Below are positions 1 to 10,559 of a DNA stretch of 14,254 bases, piece after piece; the first letter of the stretch is position 1; each line of letters opens with the position of its first letter. The notes under the pieces are model-generated. The model was not told where the DNA came from. It did not search any database and saw only the letters and a list, made by a program, of their open reading frames with translations. The translations under genes and the position numbers were made by a program. This DNA is from Rhodosporidiobolus odoratus. Lineage: Eukaryota > Basidiomycota > Microbotryomycetes > Sporidiobolales > Sporidiobolaceae. The DNA lies in assembly GCA_034387635.1 (NCBI GenBank), contig JAOANU010000043.1, positions 1 to 14,254 of the forward strand, given 5' to 3'.

Positions 1-268
1 ACAGCCTTCAAACGAGTGAGAAGACACAGGGCCGAACAAGGAGAGCAAGCAGCCTTCTCTGGTTTGTTTGCCAGTCGCTCGCTGTCAGTTGACAACACAG
101 TTTGTAGCAGTGACAGCCGCTTCCTGCCCGGGGACCAACCCTTTTTGTCCACCCGACCAATGTGTTTCGTTTGTTTGCCTCTAGGCCGTAGGCCGAAGGG
201 AGGGTCACAGGACCAGGTGATACGCCAGTAGCCCAGTGAGGTGGAAGCAGAAGAATCAGAATTTGAGC

Positions 269-273
269 AAAAA
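269..273 (-). terminator. Pol III terminator of left tRNA-Val
   Basis: Five T residues on the minus strand begin four bases after the discriminator base of the tRNA, which is the usual form of a pol III stop signal. Confidence 0.7.
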
Positions 274-276
274 GGA

Positions 277-359
277 TGACTGCACCCAGGTTTGAACTGA
301 GGACCTTATCCGAACAACAGGTGTTAAGGATACGTGATGACCAACTACACCATGCGGCC
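277..359 (-). tRNA. tRNA-Val(AAC), left copy, with 9-nt intron
   Basis: This copy is identical in sequence to the right-arm tRNA at 9008-9090. On the minus strand it reads acceptor stem, D arm, anticodon stem TATCC/GGATA, loop TTAACA plus a 9-nt intron plus C, T arm CTCAG-TTCAAAC-CTGGG and discriminator A. The anticodon is AAC. A run of five T residues (269-273 on this strand) follows as a pol III terminator. The acceptor stem has one G-U pair and one C-A mismatch. Because the internal promoter boxes and the terminator are all inside the repeat, this copy should be as transcribable as the other. Confidence 0.85.
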
Positions 360-632
360 GCTATTTTGGTTGCGGGTGGCGAAATCTTCCCTATACAAAG
401 AATTTCCTTGTTGTCAGGCCTTGGTAACGAGTGCACGCAAGCCTGCACCTCAACCTGCCACCTTCGCTCATTCACATTCTCAATCTCGTTCCCGCCAGTA
501 CTGTGCCATGCCCTTCTCTCAGACTTCCACTTTGAAGTAGCCGCACAGATTCAAGGGCTCAAGGACAAGGAACACGGCATAGTATAACAACAGGCAGGGA
601 GCAACAAGTACAGTCGGGAGAGCAGGAGAACC

Positions 633-695
633 CTACGCAAAGTGAAGACCGTGCTTGTGGAATACTGTGAGCAGCCTGTATCATGGCAGCAGAGG
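633..695 (-). pseudogene. DIM1 3'-end fragment (intron end plus last exon)
   Basis: On the minus strand 695-676 matches the last 20 nt of the final DIM1 intron, including its CAG acceptor. Positions 675-633 match the 43-nt last coding exon with its TAG stop, with no mismatch. The rest of DIM1 is absent here: similarity ends at 695 and 696 onward is unrelated. As it lies, this is a promoterless gene fragment that cannot make protein. It would become the working DIM1 end if the block between the repeat arms were inverted. Confidence 0.9.
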
Positions 696-1723
696 CGGCG
701 TTCAATGCACCAGCAGGAGTGAAGAACCACCTGAGTGCCTCCTGGCAATCTCTTTACCGCACAGTTGTACCCTGAGATACATGTGAACGTCCTGCTCTTG
801 ACAGTGCAAGTGACCCTCTCTTCTCTCCGTGCAATGCCTGCATGGAACATGGTAGGAGCCACAAGCTGAGAAGAAAACCAGACGTGGGCTGTTGGGGAGG
901 GATGGTCACCGTCTAGTGGCCTGCAAGGGGGTCTGGGTTGATGGGACCTCTAAGACAAGGGCTTGTATCAGCAGATCTTCAAAGACATAGATCAACCAAT
1001 AACAAGGGCTTATGATCGTTTTGGGTTGAGAAGGTCACACATCCTCATATTCTTGCCTTTTTGCTTGATCCGCCTCTCATATGCCCTTATATGCTGGCTA
1101 GTAGCATAAGAGCCCTACTTATACCCTCAGGACAACACATTTCCACTCTGGACCCTGAGTGGCGCATCCAGTATACCAAAGAGGAGAAAATGCTGCGGAT
1201 CTCTTCACAATGTGACCGGTGACCATGCACTTGTATTGCCTCCTTGCGCTATGGATCAAGGCTTAGGCTGTACACACTCTCACAGTAACAAAGAGATAAT
1301 CACAGATATGAGAGGGAACCGTCTAAACAATTCTTTTAGATCCCGGGTTCAGAAATCTAATAGGCCAGGAATGGCATACTGGGTACAATACAAGGCGCAA
1401 TGAGGCTTTAAGTCCTTGTCACCTTCCTGATATGACCTTACATGGCTACAACAGCAAATATGAGAGGTCCCCTCGACCTCTCATAGACAGGATGCCGCTT
1501 AAGATGGTCTAAACAGCCCGAGTTGCAGCAATGAACTTAGGAAGAGTGGGAAGAGGGTGAGGAGGTATTGAGGGTCGGCAGGTTTGTGTAAGGTATGCTC
1601 CCTTACAACAGTCCAACCGGCCTGAGTAATAGCAGGGAACTGAGGCGAGGTTGGATGATGCGGGAGAAATGTTGAATGAAGGTTGTCGAAGTCGACTTGG
1701 CGGGCAGTTCTCTCTTTCTCTTC
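696..1723. other. Intergenic stretch without a recognisable gene
   Basis: I see no conserved protein, RNA gene or long supported ORF here. The short ORFs are broken by stops and have no family signature. A stretch near 1100-1210 reads open in one frame for about 35 codons and looks protein-like (a Trp-Arg-Ile then Lys-Glu-Glu-Lys run), but it stops and I cannot name it. It may be a decayed element or simply non-coding DNA. Confidence 0.5.
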
Positions 1724-2037
1724 ACGCTATTGCTGAAGTAGACACCGCACACCAGGTACGCACAGTGTTTTATATCTAGTATGACGCTATCGCTGAAGTA
1801 GACACCGCACACCAGCAATCTACATCGTTGGCCTCTTAGCTCTTTCAGCGCGAGCGAGTGAGGCGAGCCGATTCCTGCTCGACCGCCTTTGAGTTTGAGT
1901 TGACTAGGAGAGCGGTTCTCTCTTCTTCTTACGCTATCACTGAAGTAGGCACCACATGCCAGTGATCTACGTTATTGGCCTCTTAGCTATTTTAGCGTGA
2001 GCCAGTGAGGCAAGCCAAGCCCTGCTCAACCGCCTTT
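1724..2037. repeat. Decayed direct-repeat array, three copies
   Basis: A 32-bp unit beginning ACGCTAT and ending CACCAG or a variant occurs at 1724-1755, 1784-1815 and 1931-1962. The second and third copies extend to full 107-bp units (1784-1890 and 1931-2037) that align without gaps at 88 of 107 positions. A pyrimidine-rich lead-in (GTTCTCTCTT type) stands before the first and third copies. Sixteen of the 19 differences between the long copies are transitions, many at CpG. The spacing is uneven (60 bp, then 147 bp), so the array has been rearranged or partly deleted. I do not recognise the unit as a known RNA or transposon. Confidence 0.85.
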
Positions 2038-2277
2038 CATGGCCTTCCTTCTGCAGCATAATCTTACTTTCTCCTTGCCCATGTGCACAGTGCAGACCGA
2101 TGTCCTCGCTGGGGCTTCTGAGCCGTCTGCCTGCCTCCCTTGCAGATGGTCCCCGCTCGCCCAGCTTGTAGACGGTCTCCACTGGGTCAGCAAAAACAAA
2201 GCAATTTTTACTGTACTCGAGCCCAGGCACTCGTGATGCTGCTACTGGTCTTCAAACGAGATAGCCTCAAGCAAAAA
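2038..2277. other. Spacer between repeat array and tRNA-Pro
   Basis: ORFs of similar length lie on both strands, but none has a recognisable domain. Nothing further can be supported here. Confidence 0.4.
2273..2277 (-). terminator. Pol III terminator of tRNA-Pro
   Basis: Five T residues on the minus strand directly follow the discriminator base of the tRNA. Confidence 0.75.
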
Positions 2278-2381
2278 GGCCCACTGCCAGAATTGAACTG
2301 GCGACCACCTCAAGCTTCACTCGTAAGACGAGCTGGTTTGAAACACCCGAATGAGGTATCATACGACTAGACCAAGTAGGC
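2278..2381 (-). tRNA. tRNA-Pro(CGG) with 32-nt intron
   Basis: On the minus strand the acceptor stem GCCTACT (2381-2375) pairs fully with AGTGGGC (2285-2279) with one wobble, and the discriminator is C, usual for eukaryotic tRNA-Pro. The anticodon stem is CCTCA (2356-2352) with TGAGG (2312-2308). The loop starts TTCGGG, giving anticodon CGG, and is interrupted by a 32-nt intron (2345-2314) at the canonical place after nucleotide 37. The T arm is GCCAG-TTCAATT-CTGGC. Mature length would be 72 nt before CCA. Five T residues follow directly. The gene lies upstream of and divergent from PYM. Confidence 0.92.
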
Positions 2382-2643
2382 TTGATGTATAGCAAAGCTG
2401 AAACTTCAAACTATAATATGTAAGATGCGCTCTCGCTCTGACCCGCCGCCATCGAGTGTATTCTGCCCGCGTCCGAACTCGAGCCTGTACGCTCTGTCTC
2501 ACTGCGTTGTCGCCAGCTCTTGCACCTGCGCCTACTCTCACCGAGTCGCCCTCTATCACGGCACGGTATCGACACCTTCTCTCGTTCCCCTCTCCTGATT
2601 CACACGCCAACTACCCCCTACCCCTCGAACCTCCTGTTTGACT
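2382..2643 (+). promoter_or_regulatory. Upstream region of PYM
   Basis: This gap lies between the 5' end of tRNA-Pro (minus) and the PYM start codon (plus), so it must hold the PYM promoter and leader. From about 2500 to 2640 the plus strand is strongly C+T rich, as often seen before start codons in basidiomycetes. I see no clear TATA box. The transcription start cannot be placed from sequence. Confidence 0.4.
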
Positions 2644-3525
2644 ATGTCACGGAATACCATGAATATGCTGTTTCCCGGCCGGACAACTGCCGGCATCTCC
2701 AACACCGCGGAGGGGGATCGGGTCGTAGCCTCTTCCCGCAGACCAGACGGCACGTACGCCTCTTTCTCTTCTCGGAGCTAGCGCACCGGCATGATGTGAT
2801 CGCAAGCTGATTTCTCGGTTTGCGGCTGTCAAAAGCTACCGCAAGGAAATCAAGATTCGTCCAGGTTTCACTCCGCAGGAAGACGTCGTCTTGTACCGAT
2901 CTCGAGGCGCCGTCGAGTCGGAACATCGCAAGGCTGTCAAGGGAGCTGTACCAGGGCTCACACCTCCGGGCTTGAGCACGCAGGTGCAGGTGCAAGCGGG
3001 TACGAGCGGGATGAGCAAGGCGCAGAAAAAGAACGCCAAGCGGAAGGAAAAACGGCAGGAAGAGGAGCTGAAAACGGAGCACGAAGTAGGCGTCGCAACA
3101 GCAGGAGATCGACCACGGAAGGACGCCCAAGAGACTCCGGACGAATGGGATGCCGAGGAGGGTGGAAAGGAGGAAGGCCTCTCGCCCTTTTCCCCGCCCG
3201 TCCCGCCTGTCCCGCCTGTGATGGCGATTTCCGATGCGACGTCTAGTGTCGGCGTGGCAGTGCTCCCCGATCCTGTCGACATAGAGAAACGTGCACGAAC
3301 ACTGCGCAAGAAGCTGAGACAGGTGCGTCCCTCTGCTGTCGTTCCTTGCTGAAGCTGCTCGTACTGACCGGATTTTGCGTCCGTGCTATCTGCCCCCCCG
3401 TCTCCCACTACTCGCAGGCGGAAGAACTTCGGACTCGCCCGCTGCGAGACCTTTCTACCAGCGAGCAAGATAAGGTGAACAAGATAACAGAGCTGGAAAC
3501 GGAACTGGCCTTGCTCAAGGTGTAG
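2644..3525 (+). CDS. PYM: PYM-like partner of Mago and Y14 (EJC disassembly factor)
   Basis: Proposed CDS: join(2644..2753, 2836..3322, 3418..3525), 705 nt, 234 aa. The N-terminal Mago-binding domain (about residues 15-60) is recognisable: SRRPDGT at 31-37 is joined across the first intron to YRKEIKIRPGFTPQED (38-53), matching the family pattern RPDGTxRK...GYVPQEE. A PPGL motif and a very basic Lys/Glu-rich segment (about 96-117) follow, then an acidic linker and a C-terminal charged helix. The family binds the Mago-Y14 heterodimer, strips exon-junction complexes from spliced mRNA and contacts the small ribosomal subunit. Introns of 82 and 95 nt keep frame exactly. The first ATG is used; Met6 and Met8 are alternatives. 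Length is near the usual 200-230 aa. The gene converges on AP-1 beta, with 176 bp between stops. The main doubt is the exact C-terminus. Confidence 0.85.
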
Positions 3526-3701
3526 ACGATGCAGAGGCCGAGAAGTCCATCAAGTCCCGTCTACGGCTTCCGCAGCAGGCAAGCGCGCACTCAAAGCAGA
3601 GGCCAGAATGAGCGGATGGAGACAGCCTCGCGCGTGAGGAGGTACTGCAGAATTACAAAGCATGTGACCGCTGCCAGTATACAATGAGAAACCCTAGTGC
3701 C

Positions 3702-6700
3702 CTAGAAGAGCAAGTCGTTCAAGGCGTTACCGTTTTGCTGTGGCGGGGCTGGTGGGGCCGTTGTACTAGTGTTTGTCGGAGCGGGACCCGATGAACCGAA
3801 GTCGAGTCCTCCGAATCCACCGCTCGGAGCGGCACCTGGTGCAGCAGGCGAGGGCGAGACGGACGAAGAGCCAAATAGGCCCAAGAGATCGTCGAGCGGG
3901 TTCGATGAAGCGTTGCTGTGCGAGGGGGGCGCGAACAAATCGGCGCTGCCGTTGCCGGAGGCCAACGAATCGCCTGGTCCAGTGTCGTCGTCGTCGAAAT
4001 CAAGCAGCTACCGAACGAAGTCGTCAGCACGCAGCACATTGATCGGAAGAGGTCGCGGACAGGTTCGGCGTAGGGTGGCAGAGAGGCTGCAAAGATGCGG
4101 TATAGGTGGCCCGCGCGGTACGTACGTTCTCGGCTTTTTGTCCAGCTGCAACCGTAGCCAGGGCCGCCTCTCGCTGCTCTCGCTCGCTTCGACCGGCGGC
4201 GCCACCAGTCGCGATTTGATCGGCGCCAAGTTTCCCTCCGGCGACAAAGGCCTGCACGGGCTTGTGGTAGGCCGCGGAAAGTGTACCTAGCTCGCGGATC
4301 AGTTCGTCAAGTAGTGCCGGCGGGACGGACGTAGTAGGGAGGGTAATGGGCGGGCGGGCGGCGAGGATGATTTGCTGCTCGCGGCAGGCGGATGTCAGGC
4401 TTGAAAACCACGGCAGGGATGACAGGGTCGAAGCGTACCTTGGCCACTTCAGTATCACTGGACAATAACCGCCATTGGATGTAAGCGCGATCCCTCAAGT
4501 CCGCCGAGTCCGCAGTCTTCGTCGCGAGGGCCAACACCTTCTGCACCAAGGCTTGAGCCTCATCCGGTCGATGCAAGAAGAGCTTAACGACAGCGGTGAG
4601 GGCCTGTAGTTGTACTTGTACCGGCTCGTCGGCGTAGGAGTCGAGGAAAGTGCCGATGAGGTCGGAAGCATTGCTGATCTTGTCGGCGTACTCTCCCAGG
4701 ATCCAGATGAGCGACGCTTTCGCCTCCGGTTCATCGAGCTCGTCGAGAGAGGCGCAGAGAGTGGGAATGATGCCTTCATATCGTTGCGGGTAGCGACGGA
4801 AGATGTCCTGCGAACGGCAGTATCATAGGGCTTCGTCAGCGGCCACGGAAGGAAAAGGTCGCTCAAGGCCGCGCACCTTGATCACCACGATCGACTCTTG
4901 CACGACGTAGCTGACACGGGTCGCGATGAGGTCGAGAAGAACGTTGACGCAGCGCTCGGCAGCGCCTTCAATCTTGACGGCGCATTGCCCGATAGCACGG
5001 ACACTCTTCCTCACGAAGTCGACGTCCACCTCGGAAGCATACCTGCGCAAGTCGCACGGCGTATCAGCCCGAGGCGCCTGCAACTGCTGGAGCGGTACTA
5101 AGCAAGCCTTACTCCTTTAACTCACTCAAGAACGTGTCCACGTTCTTCTCCGTCACGAGCTTGATCATAATCTCAAGCTTCTCCACTTTGACGTAAGGTG
5201 GATCGTTGTACTTGCAGAAGAAGACACGCATTTCGTTCGAAAGAGCGTCGGGACGTTTCTGCAAGATCAAGTTGATGTTGCGCAGGGCGACCCACTGCAC
5301 CTCTGGCGCAGATGAGACGAGCGTGACTGCGTAGAAAAGCAGGTGAGTAAAATGGGCGAGGAAATGGATGGGTGGGCTTGTGTCAGCGAATTGGGTTTGG
5401 GACTTGGAGAGCGACTTACCGAGAGGCGGCGCCATTTTGCGAAGAATGTTCTTGACAAAGTCATCGCGCGGAATCATGTCAATGTGGATCATGATGACCT
5501 GCTTGTGCAAGATAGAATCAGGAACTGCTGGCGCAGACAACGCGAACCCACGAGTTTTGGCCAAACGAACCTTGATGGCCGCGAGCACGACACTGCCGTT
5601 GGCATGCTGGAACTGTGGGATGACGCGCTCGCAGATATGCTCGGCTTCCTTCTCGTCTTCCGCTTTGTAGCGCGCGACTGCTCCCAAGATTGCTATCCGA
5701 CCCCATTCCGTGCACTCGCCGAGGGCAATTAAGAGGCGCGACAAGGTAGACGAATCCAAAGGAAAGATCTGGTCGTCCTCGATAGACTCTTGTATTTCGG
5801 TCAGCGCCACGACCGCATTTGCAACGACCTGCAGGATGAAAAGTGTCAGCGGACGGCCCGGCATGTCGAGGCTTCGCGAGACGCGAGCAATCGTACCATC
5901 GGATTCGAGTCCGTCACCATGTCTCGCAGGATGTCGAGGAAGCCGTTGTCGACGCAAAGGCTCGGCTTCATGTCGTACAGCTTCATCACGCCCAAGGCGG
6001 CGGTTTTCCGGACGTAGGGATTTTCGTCGCGCAGGCACTTGCGCAGCGGGTCGGCGATGTAGTCGAGGATCTTGTCGGCGCGGAGCATACCCATAGTTCG
6101 AATCGAGAGGGCGCGAATGAGCGGATTTGGGTCCTCCGTATCCTACAGGCGTGCTAAGCGTCAAGGGGGTCATCAAAGGAGAGGAGGATTGCACTCTCCG
6201 CACCTTGACGAAGGTGTTGACAGCGAGGATGACCAGATCGGGTTGCTATATAGCAGGTCGGGGGCAAGGAGCCTTCTATCAGCTAGGGCAAGGGTACCCA
6301 TGGAGAAAAGGCGACGAACCGTTTTGGCAAAGTTCATCAAGTACCTGTCATGCCCGGCATCGCAACGGTTAGCGCTACGTCTCCTGTGGGATGGGCTGGA
6401 CCCCAACGCAAAACAGAACAAGTACGTGCGTGTGGGGCGCGAGGTTGGGGTGATTTCGTTTGACGGGAAGAAGGACGAAGCGTACAAGTAGACCAGCTTC
6501 TTTTGCTCTAGATCATCTGTTTGCATGTTCTTGAGCACATCGGGGAACAGACCTGGGGCAAGCAAGGGAAAAGTCAGTGCGACTCGACACCCAGCGAGAA
6601 TCAAGTACGATCCGCAGCGTATGGGCGGTCTCGCATGATTGCCATGGCGACGGCATGGGATTGCACTTACCGGACACGTCCTTGCCGACGGTCATGGACG

Positions 6701-6972
6701 CAATGACACGCTTGATGGCCTCTTTCCGCTGGTCCCGGTACTGGGAGTTGAGGTCTGCACGTAGCTCGCTGCATGGTTGCTCAGCCAAAGGCGCAGTCGG
6801 GTCAATAGCAAGGGTCGAGATATATCGAAGTGCGGTATCAGGCGAGTCGAGGGCAGGGACAAAGGTAGGTACGCGTGAGGTGGAGCTGGTATCGGGCGGG
6901 GAGAGGAGAAATCTGTGCGTACGCATTCTCACCGCGGACGCGTGCGCCAGGGCCTCTTGTCCTTGCTGCCAT
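3702..6972 (-). CDS. APL2: AP-1 clathrin adaptor complex, beta subunit (ear-less)
   Basis: Proposed CDS: complement(join(3702..4007, 4126..4374, 4439..4807, 4877..5042, 5113..5326, 5420..5498, 5571..5828, 5897..6142, 6204..6245, 6320..6344, 6486..6552, 6671..6768, 6923..6972)), 2169 nt, 722 aa, 12 introns of 61-154 nt. The adaptin trunk (about residues 18-575) is strongly conserved: [69 protein letters not shown] and [10 protein letters not shown] all match the family. A Ser/Pro/Gly hinge follows with a clathrin box LLDFD at 622-626 and a DDLLGLFG motif. The protein stops at NDLLF with no appendage domain, as in yeast Apl2 (about 726 aa). It should work in AP-1 cargo sorting at the trans-Golgi and endosomes. 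The clathrin box favours AP-1 over fungal AP-2 beta. Least certain is the N-terminus: exon 1 ([17 protein letters not shown]) and its 154-nt intron. Confidence 0.93.
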
Positions 6973-7090
6973 GCTTAGCTAGTTCGATATGAGCCGTGAT
7001 GAAGATGGTGAACCTTTGAAGCAGACGAGCGAGTGAAGGAGAAGCGTCTCCAACCTCATCAGTACAGTCTGACCCGCACAAGTGGTAGCT
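6973..7090. promoter_or_regulatory. Bidirectional promoter/leader region, AP-1 beta and DIM1
   Basis: Only 118 bp separate the AP-1 beta start codon (minus) from the first coding base of DIM1 (plus), so the two divergent genes must share promoter DNA or have overlapping 5' ends. No TATA box is evident. On the plus strand a 15-codon upstream ORF runs from the ATG at 6989 to a TGA ending at 7036. It would lie in the DIM1 leader if transcription begins upstream of it. Confidence 0.55.
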
Positions 7091-8813
<1,723 letters not shown>

Positions 8814-9007
8814 TGAATCTGTGCGGCTACTTCAAAGTGGAAGTCTGAGAGAAGGGCATAGCACGGTACTGGCGGGAACGAGATTGAGAATGTGAATGAG
8901 CGAAGGTGGCAGGTTGAGGTGCAGGCTTGCGTGCACTCGTTACCAAGGCCTGACAACAAGGAAATTCTTTGTATAGGGAAGATTTCGCCACCCGCAACCA
9001 AAATAGC

Positions 9008-9090
9008 GGCCGCATGGTGTAGTTGGTCATCACGTATCCTTAACACCTGTTGTTCGGATAAGGTCCTCAGTTCAAACCTGGGTGCAGTCA
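9008..9090 (+). tRNA. tRNA-Val(AAC), right copy, with 9-nt intron
   Basis: Acceptor 5' strand GGCCGCA (9008-9014) faces TGCAGTC (9083-9089), with one G-U pair and one C-A mismatch at the fourth pair. The D arm is GTG...CAC. The anticodon stem TATCC (9035-9039) pairs with GGATA (9056-9060). The loop is TTAACA, then a 9-nt intron at 9046-9054 after nucleotide 37, then C, giving anticodon AAC. The T arm CTCAG-TTCAAAC-CTGGG is intact and the discriminator is A. Mature length is 74 nt before CCA. It lies about 270 bp downstream of the DIM1 stop, in the same direction. Confidence 0.88.
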
Positions 9091-9093
9091 TCC

Positions 9094-9098
9094 TTTTT
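9094..9098 (+). terminator. Pol III terminator of right tRNA-Val
   Basis: Five T residues begin four bases after the tRNA discriminator base. Confidence 0.7.
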
Positions 9099-9366
9099 GC
9101 TCAAATTCTGATTCTTCTGCTTCCACCTCACTGGGCTACTGGCGTATCACCTGGTCCTGTGACCCTCCCTTCGGCCTAGGGCCTAGAGGCAAACAAACGA
9201 AACACATTGGTCGGGTGGACAAAAAGGGTTGGTCCCCGGGCAGGAAGCGGCTGTCACTGCTACAAACTGTGTTGTCAACTGACAGCGAGCAACTGGCAAA
9301 CAAACCAGAGAAGGCTGCTTGCTCTCCTTGTTCGGCCCTGTGTCTTCTCACTCGTTTGAAGGCTGT

Positions 9367-10265
9367 TCTGCTGCTTGCTACAGTCATAGGATTCATGTAG
9401 TCTAGCGGACGTGCCCCCGCCCCGCCTATCAGGTTGTTACGCTTGCTTCGTTCCCTTGCTCCCTTCCCTGTCCCGTCCACCTCCTTTCGATTCCTCTTCA
9501 CCGCCTCCGCACCATGAGCAGTTATGCCTTCACCGGCTTGTCAATCTGACTGCCGCCATGCCGCCTACACGCCTCTTACGTCGCCTTTGTAGGTCGACAT
9601 AGCAGTTTGTCAGCACTCCCGCCGCCTCTTCCCCGCTGCATTCCGGCGCTTTCTCCCCACACTGATGCACTCGATCTGGACGGTTAGACTTGGTAAAGGA
9701 GGGAGGAGAGAATTCGGCATACACAATGTAAGTCAAGACCCTTCTCACAAGTCACGTCCGATGTTCCTTGCCATCGGGATTGTTTGGGTAGTTCTGGCGG
9801 TCCTCGCAAGTCCGGACGGCGGGGTAGAGCAGTGCACGGTTTGCAGCGTACTGGGCTGGGCATCATGTAGGTGTGCATGCATTGGATCTGTCTGTAACTG
9901 ATTCCTGTTTGGCGGCACGCGAGCGGTGAGATACTTGAGCATGCCCGCCTGTCATTGCGGGAGATGCAGTTCTGTGTGGCACCTTGACGCGCTACTGATG
10001 GTCACTGCGTACTTTTTGACCGTTCAGGCAAGGTACCCTTGCCCACTCGTGAGCTGTGAACTCAGTTGCCTTCTCTCAGCTGTGCTGCAAGGTCGCTATC
10101 CCACCCATGCCTTGGAGGTCTTCCGTTTTGAGCTGTAGACACTAAGATTGGTCATCGAAGCTCAGAAGGCCCTCTTTCTCACAGCCCCCATGCTGCCTCA
10201 AAAAGTTTAGGGAAGTCTGGCAGTTCGGGTTGCAACACTATTTTCTGCCTCTCCCCGATATTGAG
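9367..10265. other. Intergenic stretch, no supported gene
   Basis: A C+T-rich segment (9410-9510) precedes an ATG at 9512, but that frame stops after 11 codons. A second short frame from 9665 runs into a good GTAAGT-type donor at 9728. A hydrophobic stretch lies near 9760-9800. These could be pieces of a spliced small gene, yet I cannot join them into a model with a known family, so no CDS is called. Confidence 0.4.
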
Positions 10266-10559
10266 TCACCGACGGTGCTTGGCCTGCAATATACCACTTC
10301 CGTCTTGATTAGGGTTGCTGCAGGCAGCGCTATGGGTGTCATCTAGATAGCGTTGCCAGTCAACAGGCCCACTATCGTCCACCACCCTTTCTCCTAGTTT
10401 ATACGTAGGATGCTTGCCTGGGCCTGTACCCGTCAAAGTCCGGTGACCGTTAACGTTCACATCAGATATGCCGTCGCCCAGGAGGGCAAAGTCTGCTATG
10501 CAAGGACAGCCAGTGTACTTGGGATGAAGCATGGCAAAAAAGAAGTAAAGGCAAGTCAT
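10266..10559 (-). CDS. Unrecognised 97-codon ORF
   Basis: On the minus strand an ORF starts at an ATG (10559-10557) and ends at 10266; the frame stays open further upstream without another ATG. The predicted protein begins MTCLYFFFAML, has a Cys-Pro-Cys motif and a Gly/Asp-rich middle (LLGDGISDVNVNG), and ends with a basic tail. I recognise no domain and see no neighbours that explain it. It may be chance, a single exon or a decayed element. Confidence 0.2.
   Translation of the reverse strand: MTCLYFFFAMLHPKYTGCPCIADFALLGDGISDVNVNGHRTLTGTGPGKHPTYKLGERVVDDSGPVDWQRYLDDTHSAACSNPNQDGSGILQAKHRR

Larger units (their letters stand above)
1..695. repeat. Left arm of a 695-bp inverted repeat
   Basis: Base i of this arm pairs with base 9367-i of the right arm (8672-9366), with no insertion or deletion over the whole length. 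I compared all 695 positions and found four mismatches, at 76, 188, 502 and 507: three transitions and one transversion, 99.4% identity. Similarity stops sharply between 695 and 696. The outer end is cut by the window edge, so the repeat may extend further left. The arm contains a tRNA-Val gene and a copy of the 3' end of DIM1, both on the minus strand. No transposase or other mobility gene is visible in it, so it reads as a duplicated genomic segment rather than a transposon end. Confidence 0.97.

Noticed and set aside
8..475. A 155-codon minus-strand ORF repeated in the right arm
   Set aside because: It runs straight through the tRNA-Val gene. Its recurrence is due to the inverted repeat, not to protein conservation.
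1341..1370. T-arm-like CCCGGGTTCAGA suggesting another tRNA
   Set aside because: No acceptor, D or anticodon arm can be formed around it.
2836..3468. A 210-codon minus-strand open frame
   Set aside because: It lies antisense to PYM exons 2 and 3, is Ser/Arg-rich with no domain, and is explained by the codon composition of the PYM strand.
3526..3620. Possible extension of PYM past its stop in another frame
   Set aside because: It would need a 15-nt intron, far too short. The C-terminal helix already ends as in relatives.
5109..6203. A 364-codon minus-strand open frame as one uninterrupted gene
   Set aside because: It is several AP-1 beta exons joined by introns that happen to stay open. Family alignment requires removal of the intervening GT-AG segments.
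9665..9901. Short ORF with GTAAGT donor and a hydrophobic stretch as a small membrane protein gene
   Set aside because: No consistent upstream or downstream exon could be joined and no family was recognised.
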